Part shown: one piece after another, positions 53,138 to 60,800 of the stretch
Layout of the letters: the number at the start of each line of letters is the position of its first letter
Numbering within the stretch: the stretch's first letter is position 1
Origin: Leptolyngbya subtilissima AS-A7
Lineage (GTDB): Bacteria > Cyanobacteriota > Cyanobacteriia > Phormidesmidales > Phormidesmidaceae
Length of the DNA stretch: 64,000 nt
Reading direction: 5' to 3'
Assembly (NCBI RefSeq): GCF_039962255.1
Contig: NZ_JAMPKY010000004.1
Coordinates: forward strand, 186,001-250,000
Notes under the pieces: generated by a model
Seen by the model: only the letters and a program-made list of their open reading frames with translations
Databases searched by the model: none
Told to the model about the DNA's origin: nothing
Translations under genes and position numbers: made by a program

Positions 53138-53815
53138 ATGGACTGGATTGTACCGACCGTTATGCTTGGGTTGGCCACCGCTACGGCCACCACCTTTGAT
53201 GACAACATCTACTTGACGATGTTTTTTAGCAAAACCAACCGCACCTTTCGGCCGCGTCACATTGTGGTAGGCGAGTTTGTAGGCTTTACCGGGCTAGTGG
53301 GCATTAGCCTAATTGGTTACTTTGCCGGGCTAATGATTCCTCACATTTGGATTGGTCTATTGGGCTTTTTGCCCATCGCCATTGGCGTCAACGCCCTGCT
53401 CAGCCGCCAAACCATTGCCGAAGACGAAACCGTAGATGTGTCAGTGGCCAACCCCACCCATCCCCACTACCGCCAGGTGCGCCGCCAGTCGCTGTGGCAC
53501 ACCCTGCGCGACCCTCAAACCTATCGGGTGTCGGCGGTTACCCTGGCCAACGGCGGCAACAACATCGCTATCTACATTCCCCTATTTGCCAGCAGCACCC
53601 TGCCGCGCCTCAGCATTATTTTGGCGGTGTGCTATGCGGCGATCGGCCTGTGGTTGACCTTGTCTTACAGCCTGACTCGCCAGCCCCAGGCGGCCTTTGT
53701 GATGGCCAACTACGTGCGGCGCGCGTTTCCCTTTGTGCTGATCTGGCTGGGTTCTTCGATTGTGCTCGAAAACGGCAGCTATCAGTTGCTCTATGCTTTG
53801 GCTCCTGGGTTGTAG
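53138..53815 (+). CDS. CadD-family transporter, paralogue 3
   Basis: A 225-residue membrane protein, third Cad-family member in the window. The ATG at 53138 has AGGGG upstream; the frame is open from 53081. Signatures TATTFDDNIYLTMFFSK, GEFVGFTGLVGISLIGYFAG, and TLANGGNNIAIYIPLFA. The paralogues at 35570 and 36339 have NGGDN; here the Asp is Asn, and NLDD is FDDN. The substrate may differ. No regulator is adjacent. Confidence 0.87.
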   Translation: MDWIVPTVMLGLATATATTFDDNIYLTMFFSKTNRTFRPRHIVVGEFVGFTGLVGISLIGYFAGLMIPHIWIGLLGFLPIAIGVNALLSRQTIAEDETVDVSVANPTHPHYRQVRRQSLWHTLRDPQTYRVSAVTLANGGNNIAIYIPLFASSTLPRLSIILAVCYAAIGLWLTLSYSLTRQPQAAFVMANYVRRAFPFVLIWLGSSIVLENGSYQLLYALAPGL

Positions 53816-53829
53816 CGGACGGCGGAGGT

Positions 53830-53875
53830 AGGGCGTGGAAGTTGTGGATGGGTAGATGGGTGGACGAGTGGATGA
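53830..53875. repeat. G-rich intergenic repeat
   Basis: GTGGATGGGTAGATGGGTGG is similar to the 41243 tandem repeat. It lies between paralogue 3 and the small hypothetical gene, partly within the latter's upstream open frame. Confidence 0.5.
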
Positions 53876-53885
53876 GTTGTTGAAG

Positions 53886-54086
53886 ATGGTTATGGAGAAT
53901 CGACGAGAGGGATTGTTTGAGCAAGGATGTCGCGATCGCGATGCGGGCCTGCTGCCTCAAAGCACCAACGATGACTATTGGGATGGCTATCGCTCTGGTC
54001 GGCCAACAGGGCTAGATGAGGTAGTGCGCTACTTTCCCACCGTTGAGGCATTTTTGGCTTGGCGAGCGCAGAGAGTAAACGGGTGA
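53886..54086 (+). CDS. small conserved hypothetical protein
   Basis: A 66-residue soluble protein from the ATG at 53886 (MVMENRREGLFEQGCRDRDA..). The frame is open to 53856, in repeat DNA. The pattern GCRDRDAGLLPQSTNDDYWDGYRSGRP looks conserved in cyanobacteria. No function known. Confidence 0.55.
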   Translation: MVMENRREGLFEQGCRDRDAGLLPQSTNDDYWDGYRSGRPTGLDEVVRYFPTVEAFLAWRAQRVNG

Positions 54087-54098
54087 GTAGCGCTTGCC

Positions 54099-54788
54099 CT
54101 AGCGGTTTTGAACGGGCCGACCACTGGCCTTAGTCAGTAGCTCCGGTAGTAGCGGTAGCCAGCGAAACATAGCCTGATGTAGGCTCAGCGCCCAGGCGGC
54201 AGCCAGCAGCCAGCCCCCCAAAATATCGCTTGGAAAATGCACCCCCAGGTAAACCCGGCTAGCCCCAATGCAAAGCACAAACAAGCCACCCAAACCCAGC
54301 AGCCAAGGGCGCTTAGGACTATCCCAGTTGAGCAAAATGAGGGCCAGCACAAAGGTCATCGAGTAGGTGGCGTGGCCGCTCGGAAAGCTGAAGTCGGTGT
54401 GGGGCGGAATGCCCTCCCAGAGAGCGGGACGCACCCGATGCCAGAGCACCTTGGCAACCTGGTTAAGCTCGGCGCTGCCCGCCATCACCAAGGCCAGGTA
54501 GCTGGCCGGTTGCCAGTTGCGATGCCAGAGGCCTAGAGCTATCAGCCCCAGGGAAGCGGGCAGCACGCCCCATTTGGTGCCTAACTTAGTGGCGATCGCC
54601 ACCCCCTGATTTAGCTCTGGAGTAGCGTAGCGGTGCAAGTGCAGCAAAAAGGCTGCATCCCAAGCGGGCAGAGCCGGGTAAGCCGCCACCAGCAGCCCTA
54701 GGCCAATCAAAATCACCAGGGCCAGCAGCGGTAAAATGACTCCCAGCCAGAGGGTGCTGGGGGCTGAAGATCGAGCAGAATGTTCCAT
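54099..54788 (-). CDS. PAP2-family membrane phosphatase
   Basis: A 229-residue protein with six hydrophobic helices and the three PAP2 motifs: KVLWHRVRP (KxxxxxxRP), FPSGHA and SRVYLGVHFPSDILGG. It likely removes phosphate from a lipid or isoprenoid phosphate in the membrane. The substrate is not predictable. It is 16 bases downstream of a membrane gene, likely the same operon. Confidence 0.93.
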   Translation of the reverse strand: MEHSARSSAPSTLWLGVILPLLALVILIGLGLLVAAYPALPAWDAAFLLHLHRYATPELNQGVAIATKLGTKWGVLPASLGLIALGLWHRNWQPASYLALVMAGSAELNQVAKVLWHRVRPALWEGIPPHTDFSFPSGHATYSMTFVLALILLNWDSPKRPWLLGLGGLFVLCIGASRVYLGVHFPSDILGGWLLAAAWALSLHQAMFRWLPLLPELLTKASGRPVQNR

Positions 54789-54804
54789 TTGAATAGAAAT
54801 TAAC

Positions 54805-55344
54805 TTAGGCCGAAATCCAGGTCATGAGCCAGTCGGGTAGCACAGCCCTGAGATTAGTGAGTACATCACCCGTGAGAAAATCGGGCACATCGAGGATGTG
54901 CAGCTGTAACAGCACCACGATCGCCAGGGTATACAGCGTGGATGTGATCAGGCCATTGCGCAGTGAGTGAGCACTGGTGCTCTGCCCATCTTTTTGCAGC
55001 GCGGTGACCGCCCCCTGCTGCATGAGCATAAAGCCGACGACGTTAGTCAGCCAGTAGCCCAGCCCGGTCATGGGCACCAGGGTATTGGGAAACGGGCGGC
55101 TGGCCAGATAGCCAAAACCCAGGGCCAGGGGTAGGTTAATTACCAAATCATTCCACCAGCACAGGGGTGAGAGCAGGTAGCCAACCACCACTAGGCTGCC
55201 GCCCCACAGTCGCCGCAGCCAGGGGGCTGTCGACTGTGGGGCGGTGGCTACGGGGGTGCTGTCTGCGACGGCGTAGGCAGCAGGTGCTAACTCGGTATCA
55301 GAATTTAACTCGGTATCGGACTGAAGGAGTGACAAGGGGTTCAT
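54805..55344 (-). CDS. hypothetical membrane protein
   Basis: A 179-residue protein from the ATG at 55344 (the frame is open upstream within the HAD gene). A duplicated acidic SDTELNSDTEL is followed by three or four hydrophobic helices (LWGGSLVVVGYLLSPLCWW, VINLPLALGFGYLA, LITSTLYTLAIVVLLQL). It lies between a HAD phosphatase and PAP2. No family recognised. Confidence 0.65.
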   Translation of the reverse strand: MNPLSLLQSDTELNSDTELAPAAYAVADSTPVATAPQSTAPWLRRLWGGSLVVVGYLLSPLCWWNDLVINLPLALGFGYLASRPFPNTLVPMTGLGYWLTNVVGFMLMQQGAVTALQKDGQSTSAHSLRNGLITSTLYTLAIVVLLQLHILDVPDFLTGDVLTNLRAVLPDWLMTWISA

Positions 55345-55384
55345 CCTAACTAAAGAGCTGACGTTAAGTAGAGGAGCTGCAAAA

Positions 55385-55855
55385 CTACGATCGCAAAGTA
55401 GCCACCAGTCGCCGAGGCTGACGCAGCAGCTCCAGGGCGTCCAGAATGCTGGTGGAGACAACGTCGGCCGAAACCAGGGTTTCAACCGCGCCCCCTTCGG
55501 ACTGCACCAGGGCAATACCCAGGGCGGCGGCCTTGAGCATTTGGCCGTCATTGCGGCCGTTGCCGATCGCCACTACCCGCTCGGTGCCCAGATCGCTAAC
55601 GTAGGCCAGCTTGGTTTCGGCCTGATTTTCGGGTGGGGCAATGGTCAGACTGAGGGGCAGACCCGCCAGTTCGTCTTGGGCCAGCCCAAAAGTGTCGGCG
55701 GTAATCACGTGAATCTGCAACGCCTCAGCGATCGCCGCGAGGGTTTCGCCCACCTGGGGAATGAGGCGACCGTCTGTGGCCAGAGTGCCGTTGTAGTCTA
55801 AAACGAGATCAGACAGCTGAAGATGGCGAAAGCCGGGGATGTTGATGTCGATCAT
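55385..55855 (-). CDS. HAD-superfamily phosphatase-like protein (soluble P-type-ATPase-like)
   Basis: A 156-residue HAD protein with motif I DYNGTLA (D19; the second Asp is Asn as in COG4087), then HVITADTFG and GNGRNDGQML (motif IV). It starts with ATGA overlapping the TSUP gene stop, so the two are coupled. The substrate is unknown. Confidence 0.85.
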   Translation of the reverse strand: MIDINIPGFRHLQLSDLVLDYNGTLATDGRLIPQVGETLAAIAEALQIHVITADTFGLAQDELAGLPLSLTIAPPENQAETKLAYVSDLGTERVVAIGNGRNDGQMLKAAALGIALVQSEGGAVETLVSADVVSTSILDALELLRQPRRLVATLRS

Positions 55856-56658
55856 GGGCTTAGCAACAATCTCAGGGCAAGAGCGATCACGGTGACAACA
55901 TAGATGCGGCGGAGCCAGCGATTGGGCAAGCGCAGCACCACTCGGCCTCCCAAAAACGCGCCCAGAAACATCACAATACCTAACAGCAAACCCAGACCAA
56001 AATCCACTAGCCCCAGGTAGATAAATACCAGAGTGGCTACCAGTGAAGAAAAAATATTTACTAATTTGCTGGTGGCGATCGCCTCAATAAAGCTGTGACC
56101 GAAGCAGCTCACAAAGGTAGCGGTCAGCAGGGTGACGTAGCCGCCGCTAAACAGCCCGCCGTAGATAGCCAACAAAAACGTGGCCAGGTAGCCGATCGCC
56201 ATCTCCAAGGTAAAACGCTGGGCTGGGCTGGGCTGAAGGCCCCGATCGCCTATCGTCAAAGAAACCCCAACCACCACCAGCATAGAGGCGGCAATGAAGG
56301 GCGACAGGGCGCTGGTGGGCAACTGCTGAAGCAGCATTGCTCCCAGAGCAGAACCCATCAGGGTGAGGCCAATTAGCCCCGGAGCGCGGAGGCTGTCGAG
56401 TTTGCTTTGGCCCACAAAGGGTAGGGTAGCGCCGACACTCATTAGAGTAAGGGCGGCCATGTTGGTGGCGATCGCCACCTGCGGCTCTACCCCCGCTTGC
56501 AGCAGTGCGGGCACCGTAATCAGCGAGGTGCTGCCGGTCACCATGCTGATGGCGCTGGTGATAAAAAACACCCCCACCAAGAGCGCCAGCACCGTCGGAG
56601 AAAGCCCCAGCCCGCCTGAGCTGAGCCTGACCTGACCTGCGATCGCAACATCAACCAT
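55852..56658 (-). CDS. TSUP (TauE/SafE) sulfite/sulfonate exporter-like protein
   Basis: A 268-residue protein starting at the ATG at 56658 (a TTG five codons up is possible). It has eight hydrophobic helices with the TSUP opening FFITSAISMVTGSTSLITVPALLQAGVEP and the second half YGGLFSGGYVTLLTATFVSCFG. The family exports sulfite, sulfoacetate or similar anions. It overlaps the HAD gene. The TauD gene and the fusion at 3883 may make its substrate; that is speculation. Confidence 0.87.
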   Translation of the reverse strand: MVDVAIAGQVRLSSGGLGLSPTVLALLVGVFFITSAISMVTGSTSLITVPALLQAGVEPQVAIATNMAALTLMSVGATLPFVGQSKLDSLRAPGLIGLTLMGSALGAMLLQQLPTSALSPFIAASMLVVVGVSLTIGDRGLQPSPAQRFTLEMAIGYLATFLLAIYGGLFSGGYVTLLTATFVSCFGHSFIEAIATSKLVNIFSSLVATLVFIYLGLVDFGLGLLLGIVMFLGAFLGGRVVLRLPNRWLRRIYVVTVIALALRLLLSP

Positions 56659-57236
56659 GCCGAGTCCGCACAAACCACTAAAAACCCATCGGGTTACCGG
56701 TGTTTCCTCAAAAACTATGCCACAGTTTCAGCACACTTTCAATATTTTTGAGATTCAAACAGGTTTAACCGGCTGTCTCGCCTAACCATCACCAACGTCC
56801 ATTGGGGCAGAACAGATTTGCCGTAGGGGCATTGCAGTGCAATGCCCCTACCAGAGAATTTTGCTGATCAAAGTGTCTTCATTAGATCAACTGCTGCAAT
56901 ATCGCTTAGAAGTTGTTTCAAAGCTCTGTCTTGGTAGAAAAGCACGATTTCTGAAACGCCCTCTTGACGAAAACTTTAGGAGTTTTTTGCTGAATAGACG
57001 ATTTTGCTGCTGTAGTTCAGCTTGTTGAATAGGGTTATGTCGGTAGCGATCGCCCAGCACCGCCAGTGCAAATACTTAATTTATGCCTGGAGATATATGA
57101 CTAAAGTAACTCGCCCTCTCAAGCTAAAGCTAGCTGAAAAAACGCTGGGGCAGGCTTGGTTAGAGGTTTTTAGATGGGAGCTGTGGGCTAGGAACAGCTT
57201 GCGATCGCCCTAAATGCTTCATACCGTTAGGCTGCT
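56659..57236. other. intergenic region with palindrome
   Basis: It holds a perfect palindrome (56823-56851). Two 63-residue frames here lack ribosome sites and resemble nothing known. The AT-rich middle may be decayed DNA. Confidence 0.4.
56823..56851. repeat. GTAGGGGC palindrome, copy A
   Basis: GTAGGGGCATTGCA (56823-56836), then G, then its complement (56838-56851). It shares the ends GTAGGGGC/GCCCCTAC with the palindrome at 60676. Confidence 0.85.
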
Positions 57237-59888
57237 ATGAACGTTCGGCCTTATTTGCGTCCTAAAACTTATGGCATAGCGGTTTTGAGCGTGACGATGG
57301 CGCTCCTGCTGATGGGGTTACTGAATCCGGTAGCCGACATGGCTACAACCCCATTTTTACTGTTTTTTGGATCGGTGATAGTCGCTGCCATGTGGGGCGG
57401 CGTTGCCTGCGGGTTGCTGGTTACGGGGTTAGCGGCCTTACTCAGCAACTATTTTTTTATGACCCCAAATGGTGGTCTGAGCTTAGATGCTCCAGCCATT
57501 ATCCGGACCCTAGTCTTTGTTACGCAAGGGGTTGTTCTGAGCCTGCTGTGTGGCTCGTTGAGATCGGCCCGCGATCGCTTAGAGCACAGCTCTCTACAGC
57601 TGCAAGAAAGTGAGTTTTCTCTGCGCCACACCAACCAGTGGGTGACGGCTATTTTAGAGAGCGTTACCGACGGTTTTTATGCTGTTGATTTGCAGTGGAG
57701 GTTTGTGTACATCAACCCCCAGGCTCAGCACCTGTTCAACCGTCCTCTGGATGTGCTGCTAGGGCAATCAATTTGGGAGGTGCTGCCAAATTTAGAGGGT
57801 AGCGCCATGGGGGAATCGTTTCAGCGGGCGATGACAACTCGACAGCCGCTGATCGTTGAAATCCCAGGGGTAGCGCACCCCAATCGCCTGTTTGAAATGC
57901 ACATTAACCCCCTGGAAAGCGGGTTGGCTATCTATTTCCGCGATGTGACCGATCGCAGAAATAGTCAGCGTCAGCTCTACCAGCAAATGCAAATGCTTGA
58001 CCTGGCTAACGACAGCATTATTATTCAAGATCTCGATACGGCCACCATTACCTACTGGAACCAGGGGGCCGCGCGGCGGTATGGCTGGTCGGCGGCGGAG
58101 GCGATTGGGCAATCGACCACAGATTTACTCAAAACCGTTTTGCCAGAGCCCATGGAAGCGATTCGCGAGGCCATTTTGCAGGAGGGCTACTGGGCAGGGG
58201 AGTTGATGCAAACCACCCGCGACGGCCGCTCAATTATCACCAACAGCCGCTGGACGCTGCAATCTACCCCGGCAAATGAGCCCGCCGCCGTTTTAGAAAT
58301 TAGCTCTGATGTGACTGAGCAAAAGCAGGTGGAGGCGGCCCTGCGCAAGAGCGAACTGCACTTTCGCACCCTAGCCAACTCCATGCCGCAGATGTTTTGG
58401 ACGGCGCTGCCCAATGGCCAGCTAGAGTACTGCAACCAGCGTTGGTACGACTACACGGGCCTGACCCCGGCCCAGAGTTTTGCCCAGGGCTGGCTGGCGG
58501 TGCTGCACCCAGACGATCGCGATCGCGGCCAGGCTGCCTGGGACGAGGCGCTGCAAAAAGGGCTGCCGCTGGCCCTAGAAACCCGGCCACGGCGGGCCGC
58601 CGATGGTCAATATCGCTGGCACTTGGTGCGGGCGTTTCCCCTACGGGATGAGCGGGGGGAGGTGCTGCGGTGGTTTGGCTCATCGACGGATATTCACGAC
58701 CAGAAGATGGCGCTGGTGGAGCGCGATCGCGCCTTGGCCCAAGAGCGCGTCGCCCGGGAAGAAGCCGAGGCGGCCAACCGCATCAAAGACGAGTTCTTGG
58801 CGATGCTCTCCCACGAGCTGCGCACGCCGCTGAACCCAATTTTGGGCTGGGTCTCGCTGCTGCGATCGCGCCCCCTCGACGAGACTACCCGCACCCGCGC
58901 CCTTGAAACCATTGAGCGCAACGCCAAAGTTCAAGCCGAGCTGATTGAAGATCTGCTCGATGTGTCGCGCATTTTGCGCGGCAAGCTACAGCTTAATATT
59001 CAGTCTGTGATGCTGTCTGACGTGGTGCAGGCCGCCCTAGAGACCGTGCAGCTCGCGGCCCGAGCCAAGGAGATCACCCTGATCACCAAATTTGACCCCG
59101 ACCTAGGAAAGATAGCGGGCGACCACAACCGCCTCCAGCAGATCGTGTGGAACCTGATCTCCAATGCCATTAAGTTCACCCCCAAGGGTGGTGCCGTCAC
59201 CATCGGCCTGCGCCGAGATGGTAGCTATGCCATTATTGAGGTGGCCGACACTGGCCATGGAATTAGTGCCGATTTCCTGCCCCACGTGTTTGAGCGGTTT
59301 CGCCAGGCTGACAGCAGCAGCACCCGGGCCTTTGGCGGACTCGGTCTGGGTCTGGCGATCGTGCGCTATCTGACAGAGCAGCACGGCGGCGAGGTGTCGG
59401 TGACTAGCCCAGGACTGGGGCAGGGGTCAACTTTTACGGTGCGACTGCACTTGGCCACTACAGCCTCACTCTCCCCAACGAGCGCCCCCCCCGGCGTCAT
59501 CAGCTTCACCGATCGGCGGGTGCTGGTTATAGACGACGATCTCGACTCGCTGCACCTGTTGACGGCCTTGCTAGAAGGCTACGGCATGGAGGTGCTGACC
59601 GCTAAATCTGCTGAGGAGGGCATGCACCTGATCGAGCAGCACCATCCCGATCTTCTAATTAGCGACATCGGCATGCCCGAGAAGGATGGAATTATGCTGA
59701 TTCAGGCCCTGCGCCAGCGGCCAGCGGCAGAGGGGGGGCTGACCCCGGCGATCGCCCTGACTGCTTACGTCGATGGGCAAACGCGCGATCGCGCGATCGC
59801 CGCCGGGTTTCAGCGTCACCTGAGTAAACCCCTCGACCTAGAGCAACTGGACCAGGCCCTGGCAGAGCTGCTCGGCGGTAGCGGCTAG
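57237..59888 (+). CDS. hybrid sensor histidine kinase (DUF4118-like membrane domain, PAS repeats, REC)
   Basis: An 883-residue protein. Residues 15-110 contain about four helices of a KdpD/DUF4118-like sensor. Then come three PAS/PAC domains (about 130-240, 250-365, 370-490), HisKA with phospho-His H526 (MLSHELRTPLNP), HATPase boxes (NAIKFTPKGG; FGGLGLGLAIV), and a receiver domain with D810 (LISDIGMPEKDG) and K near 853 (SKPLD). It should phosphorylate its own receiver, passing the signal to an unknown partner. It has a paralogous C-terminal half in the kinase at 60801. Confidence 0.95.
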   Translation: MNVRPYLRPKTYGIAVLSVTMALLLMGLLNPVADMATTPFLLFFGSVIVAAMWGGVACGLLVTGLAALLSNYFFMTPNGGLSLDAPAIIRTLVFVTQGVVLSLLCGSLRSARDRLEHSSLQLQESEFSLRHTNQWVTAILESVTDGFYAVDLQWRFVYINPQAQHLFNRPLDVLLGQSIWEVLPNLEGSAMGESFQRAMTTRQPLIVEIPGVAHPNRLFEMHINPLESGLAIYFRDVTDRRNSQRQLYQQMQMLDLANDSIIIQDLDTATITYWNQGAARRYGWSAAEAIGQSTTDLLKTVLPEPMEAIREAILQEGYWAGELMQTTRDGRSIITNSRWTLQSTPANEPAAVLEISSDVTEQKQVEAALRKSELHFRTLANSMPQMFWTALPNGQLEYCNQRWYDYTGLTPAQSFAQGWLAVLHPDDRDRGQAAWDEALQKGLPLALETRPRRAADGQYRWHLVRAFPLRDERGEVLRWFGSSTDIHDQKMALVERDRALAQERVAREEAEAANRIKDEFLAMLSHELRTPLNPILGWVSLLRSRPLDETTRTRALETIERNAKVQAELIEDLLDVSRILRGKLQLNIQSVMLSDVVQAALETVQLAARAKEITLITKFDPDLGKIAGDHNRLQQIVWNLISNAIKFTPKGGAVTIGLRRDGSYAIIEVADTGHGISADFLPHVFERFRQADSSSTRAFGGLGLGLAIVRYLTEQHGGEVSVTSPGLGQGSTFTVRLHLATTASLSPTSAPPGVISFTDRRVLVIDDDLDSLHLLTALLEGYGMEVLTAKSAEEGMHLIEQHHPDLLISDIGMPEKDGIMLIQALRQRPAAEGGLTPAIALTAYVDGQTRDRAIAAGFQRHLSKPLDLEQLDQALAELLGGSG

Positions 59889-59934
59889 GTCCACCTCTAC
59901 TTCACCGCCGCCCCAACTCTATTTAAGGAATAAC

Positions 59935-60621
59935 ATGAAAATTTTGATGATTTTGACCTCTCACGACCAGCTGGGAGACACCGGCAAAAAAACCGGCTTC
60001 TGGCTAGAAGAATTTGCGGCCCCCTACTATGTGTTCAAAGATGCTGGGGCCGATATTACCCTGGCCTCACCCCGAGGTGGGCAACCGCCGCTAGACCCCA
60101 AAAGCGACGCCCCTGACGCCCAAACCGAGGCTACCGATCGCTTTGGCCAAGACCCTGAAGCCCAACAGGCCCTAGCCAACACCGCCGTGCTGTCTATGCT
60201 GTCAGCCACCGACTACGACGCCGTGTTTTATCCCGGTGGCCACGGGCCGCTGTGGGATCTCGCCGCTGACACCCATTCCATCGCCCTCATTGAGGCCTTC
60301 TATGGGGCGAATAAGCCCTTGGCCGCTGTGTGCCATGCCCCTGGGGTGCTGCGTCATGCCAAAGCACCCGATGGCTCGCCCCTAGTGCAAAACAAAGGCG
60401 TAACCGGCTTTACCAACAGCGAGGAAGCCGCCGTGGGCCTGACCGATGTGGTGCCCTTTTTGGTGGAAGATATGCTGAAGCAGAACGGCGGCAACTACTC
60501 CAAAGCTCAGGATTGGCAGACCCACGTGGTCCACGACGGTCTCCTAATCACCGGGCAAAATCCAGCCTCCTCGGAAGCAGTGGCCCAAGCCCTGCTGCAA
60601 GCGCTGAGCGTCGCTCGGTAG
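59935..60621 (+). CDS. DJ-1/PfpI-family protein (Hsp31-like)
   Basis: A 228-residue protein of the type 1 glutamine-amidotransferase-like class. The nucleophile is C133 (AAVCHAPGVL) with YPGGHGPLWDLA before it and TGFTNSEEAAVGL after. The Hsp31/glyoxalase III group is the closest match; it may detoxify methylglyoxal or be a chaperone. It starts 46 bases after the kinase gene, same strand, so possibly the same transcript. Confidence 0.92.
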   Translation: MKILMILTSHDQLGDTGKKTGFWLEEFAAPYYVFKDAGADITLASPRGGQPPLDPKSDAPDAQTEATDRFGQDPEAQQALANTAVLSMLSATDYDAVFYPGGHGPLWDLAADTHSIALIEAFYGANKPLAAVCHAPGVLRHAKAPDGSPLVQNKGVTGFTNSEEAAVGLTDVVPFLVEDMLKQNGGNYSKAQDWQTHVVHDGLLITGQNPASSEAVAQALLQALSVAR

Positions 60622-60675
60622 GGGAAGGGCTGGGGGTGCGATCGGGCCAGGGTCAAGGTTTGAGGCTCCCGATTT

Positions 60676-60703
60676 GTAGGGGCGTAGCATGCTACGCCCC
60701 TAC
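60676..60703. repeat. GTAGGGGC palindrome, copy B
   Basis: A perfect 28-base palindrome with ends GTAGGGGCGTAGCA and TGCTACGCCCCTAC. A third related half (GTAGGGGCCAACGGCG on the minus strand) lies near 60765-60785. It sits between the convergent DJ-1 and kinase genes. Confidence 0.85.
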
Positions 60704-60800
60704 GGGATTCCTGATTATGAATCGGGGTTTACCAAATCGGAACTGAGGCGCGAATTTGGGTGAGGGCAAACGCCGTTGGCCCCTACGAAGGACGTCGAAT

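Noticed and set aside
56837..57213. Two 63-codon frames upstream of the first kinase
   Set aside because: No ribosome sites, odd composition, and the first begins within a palindromic repeat.
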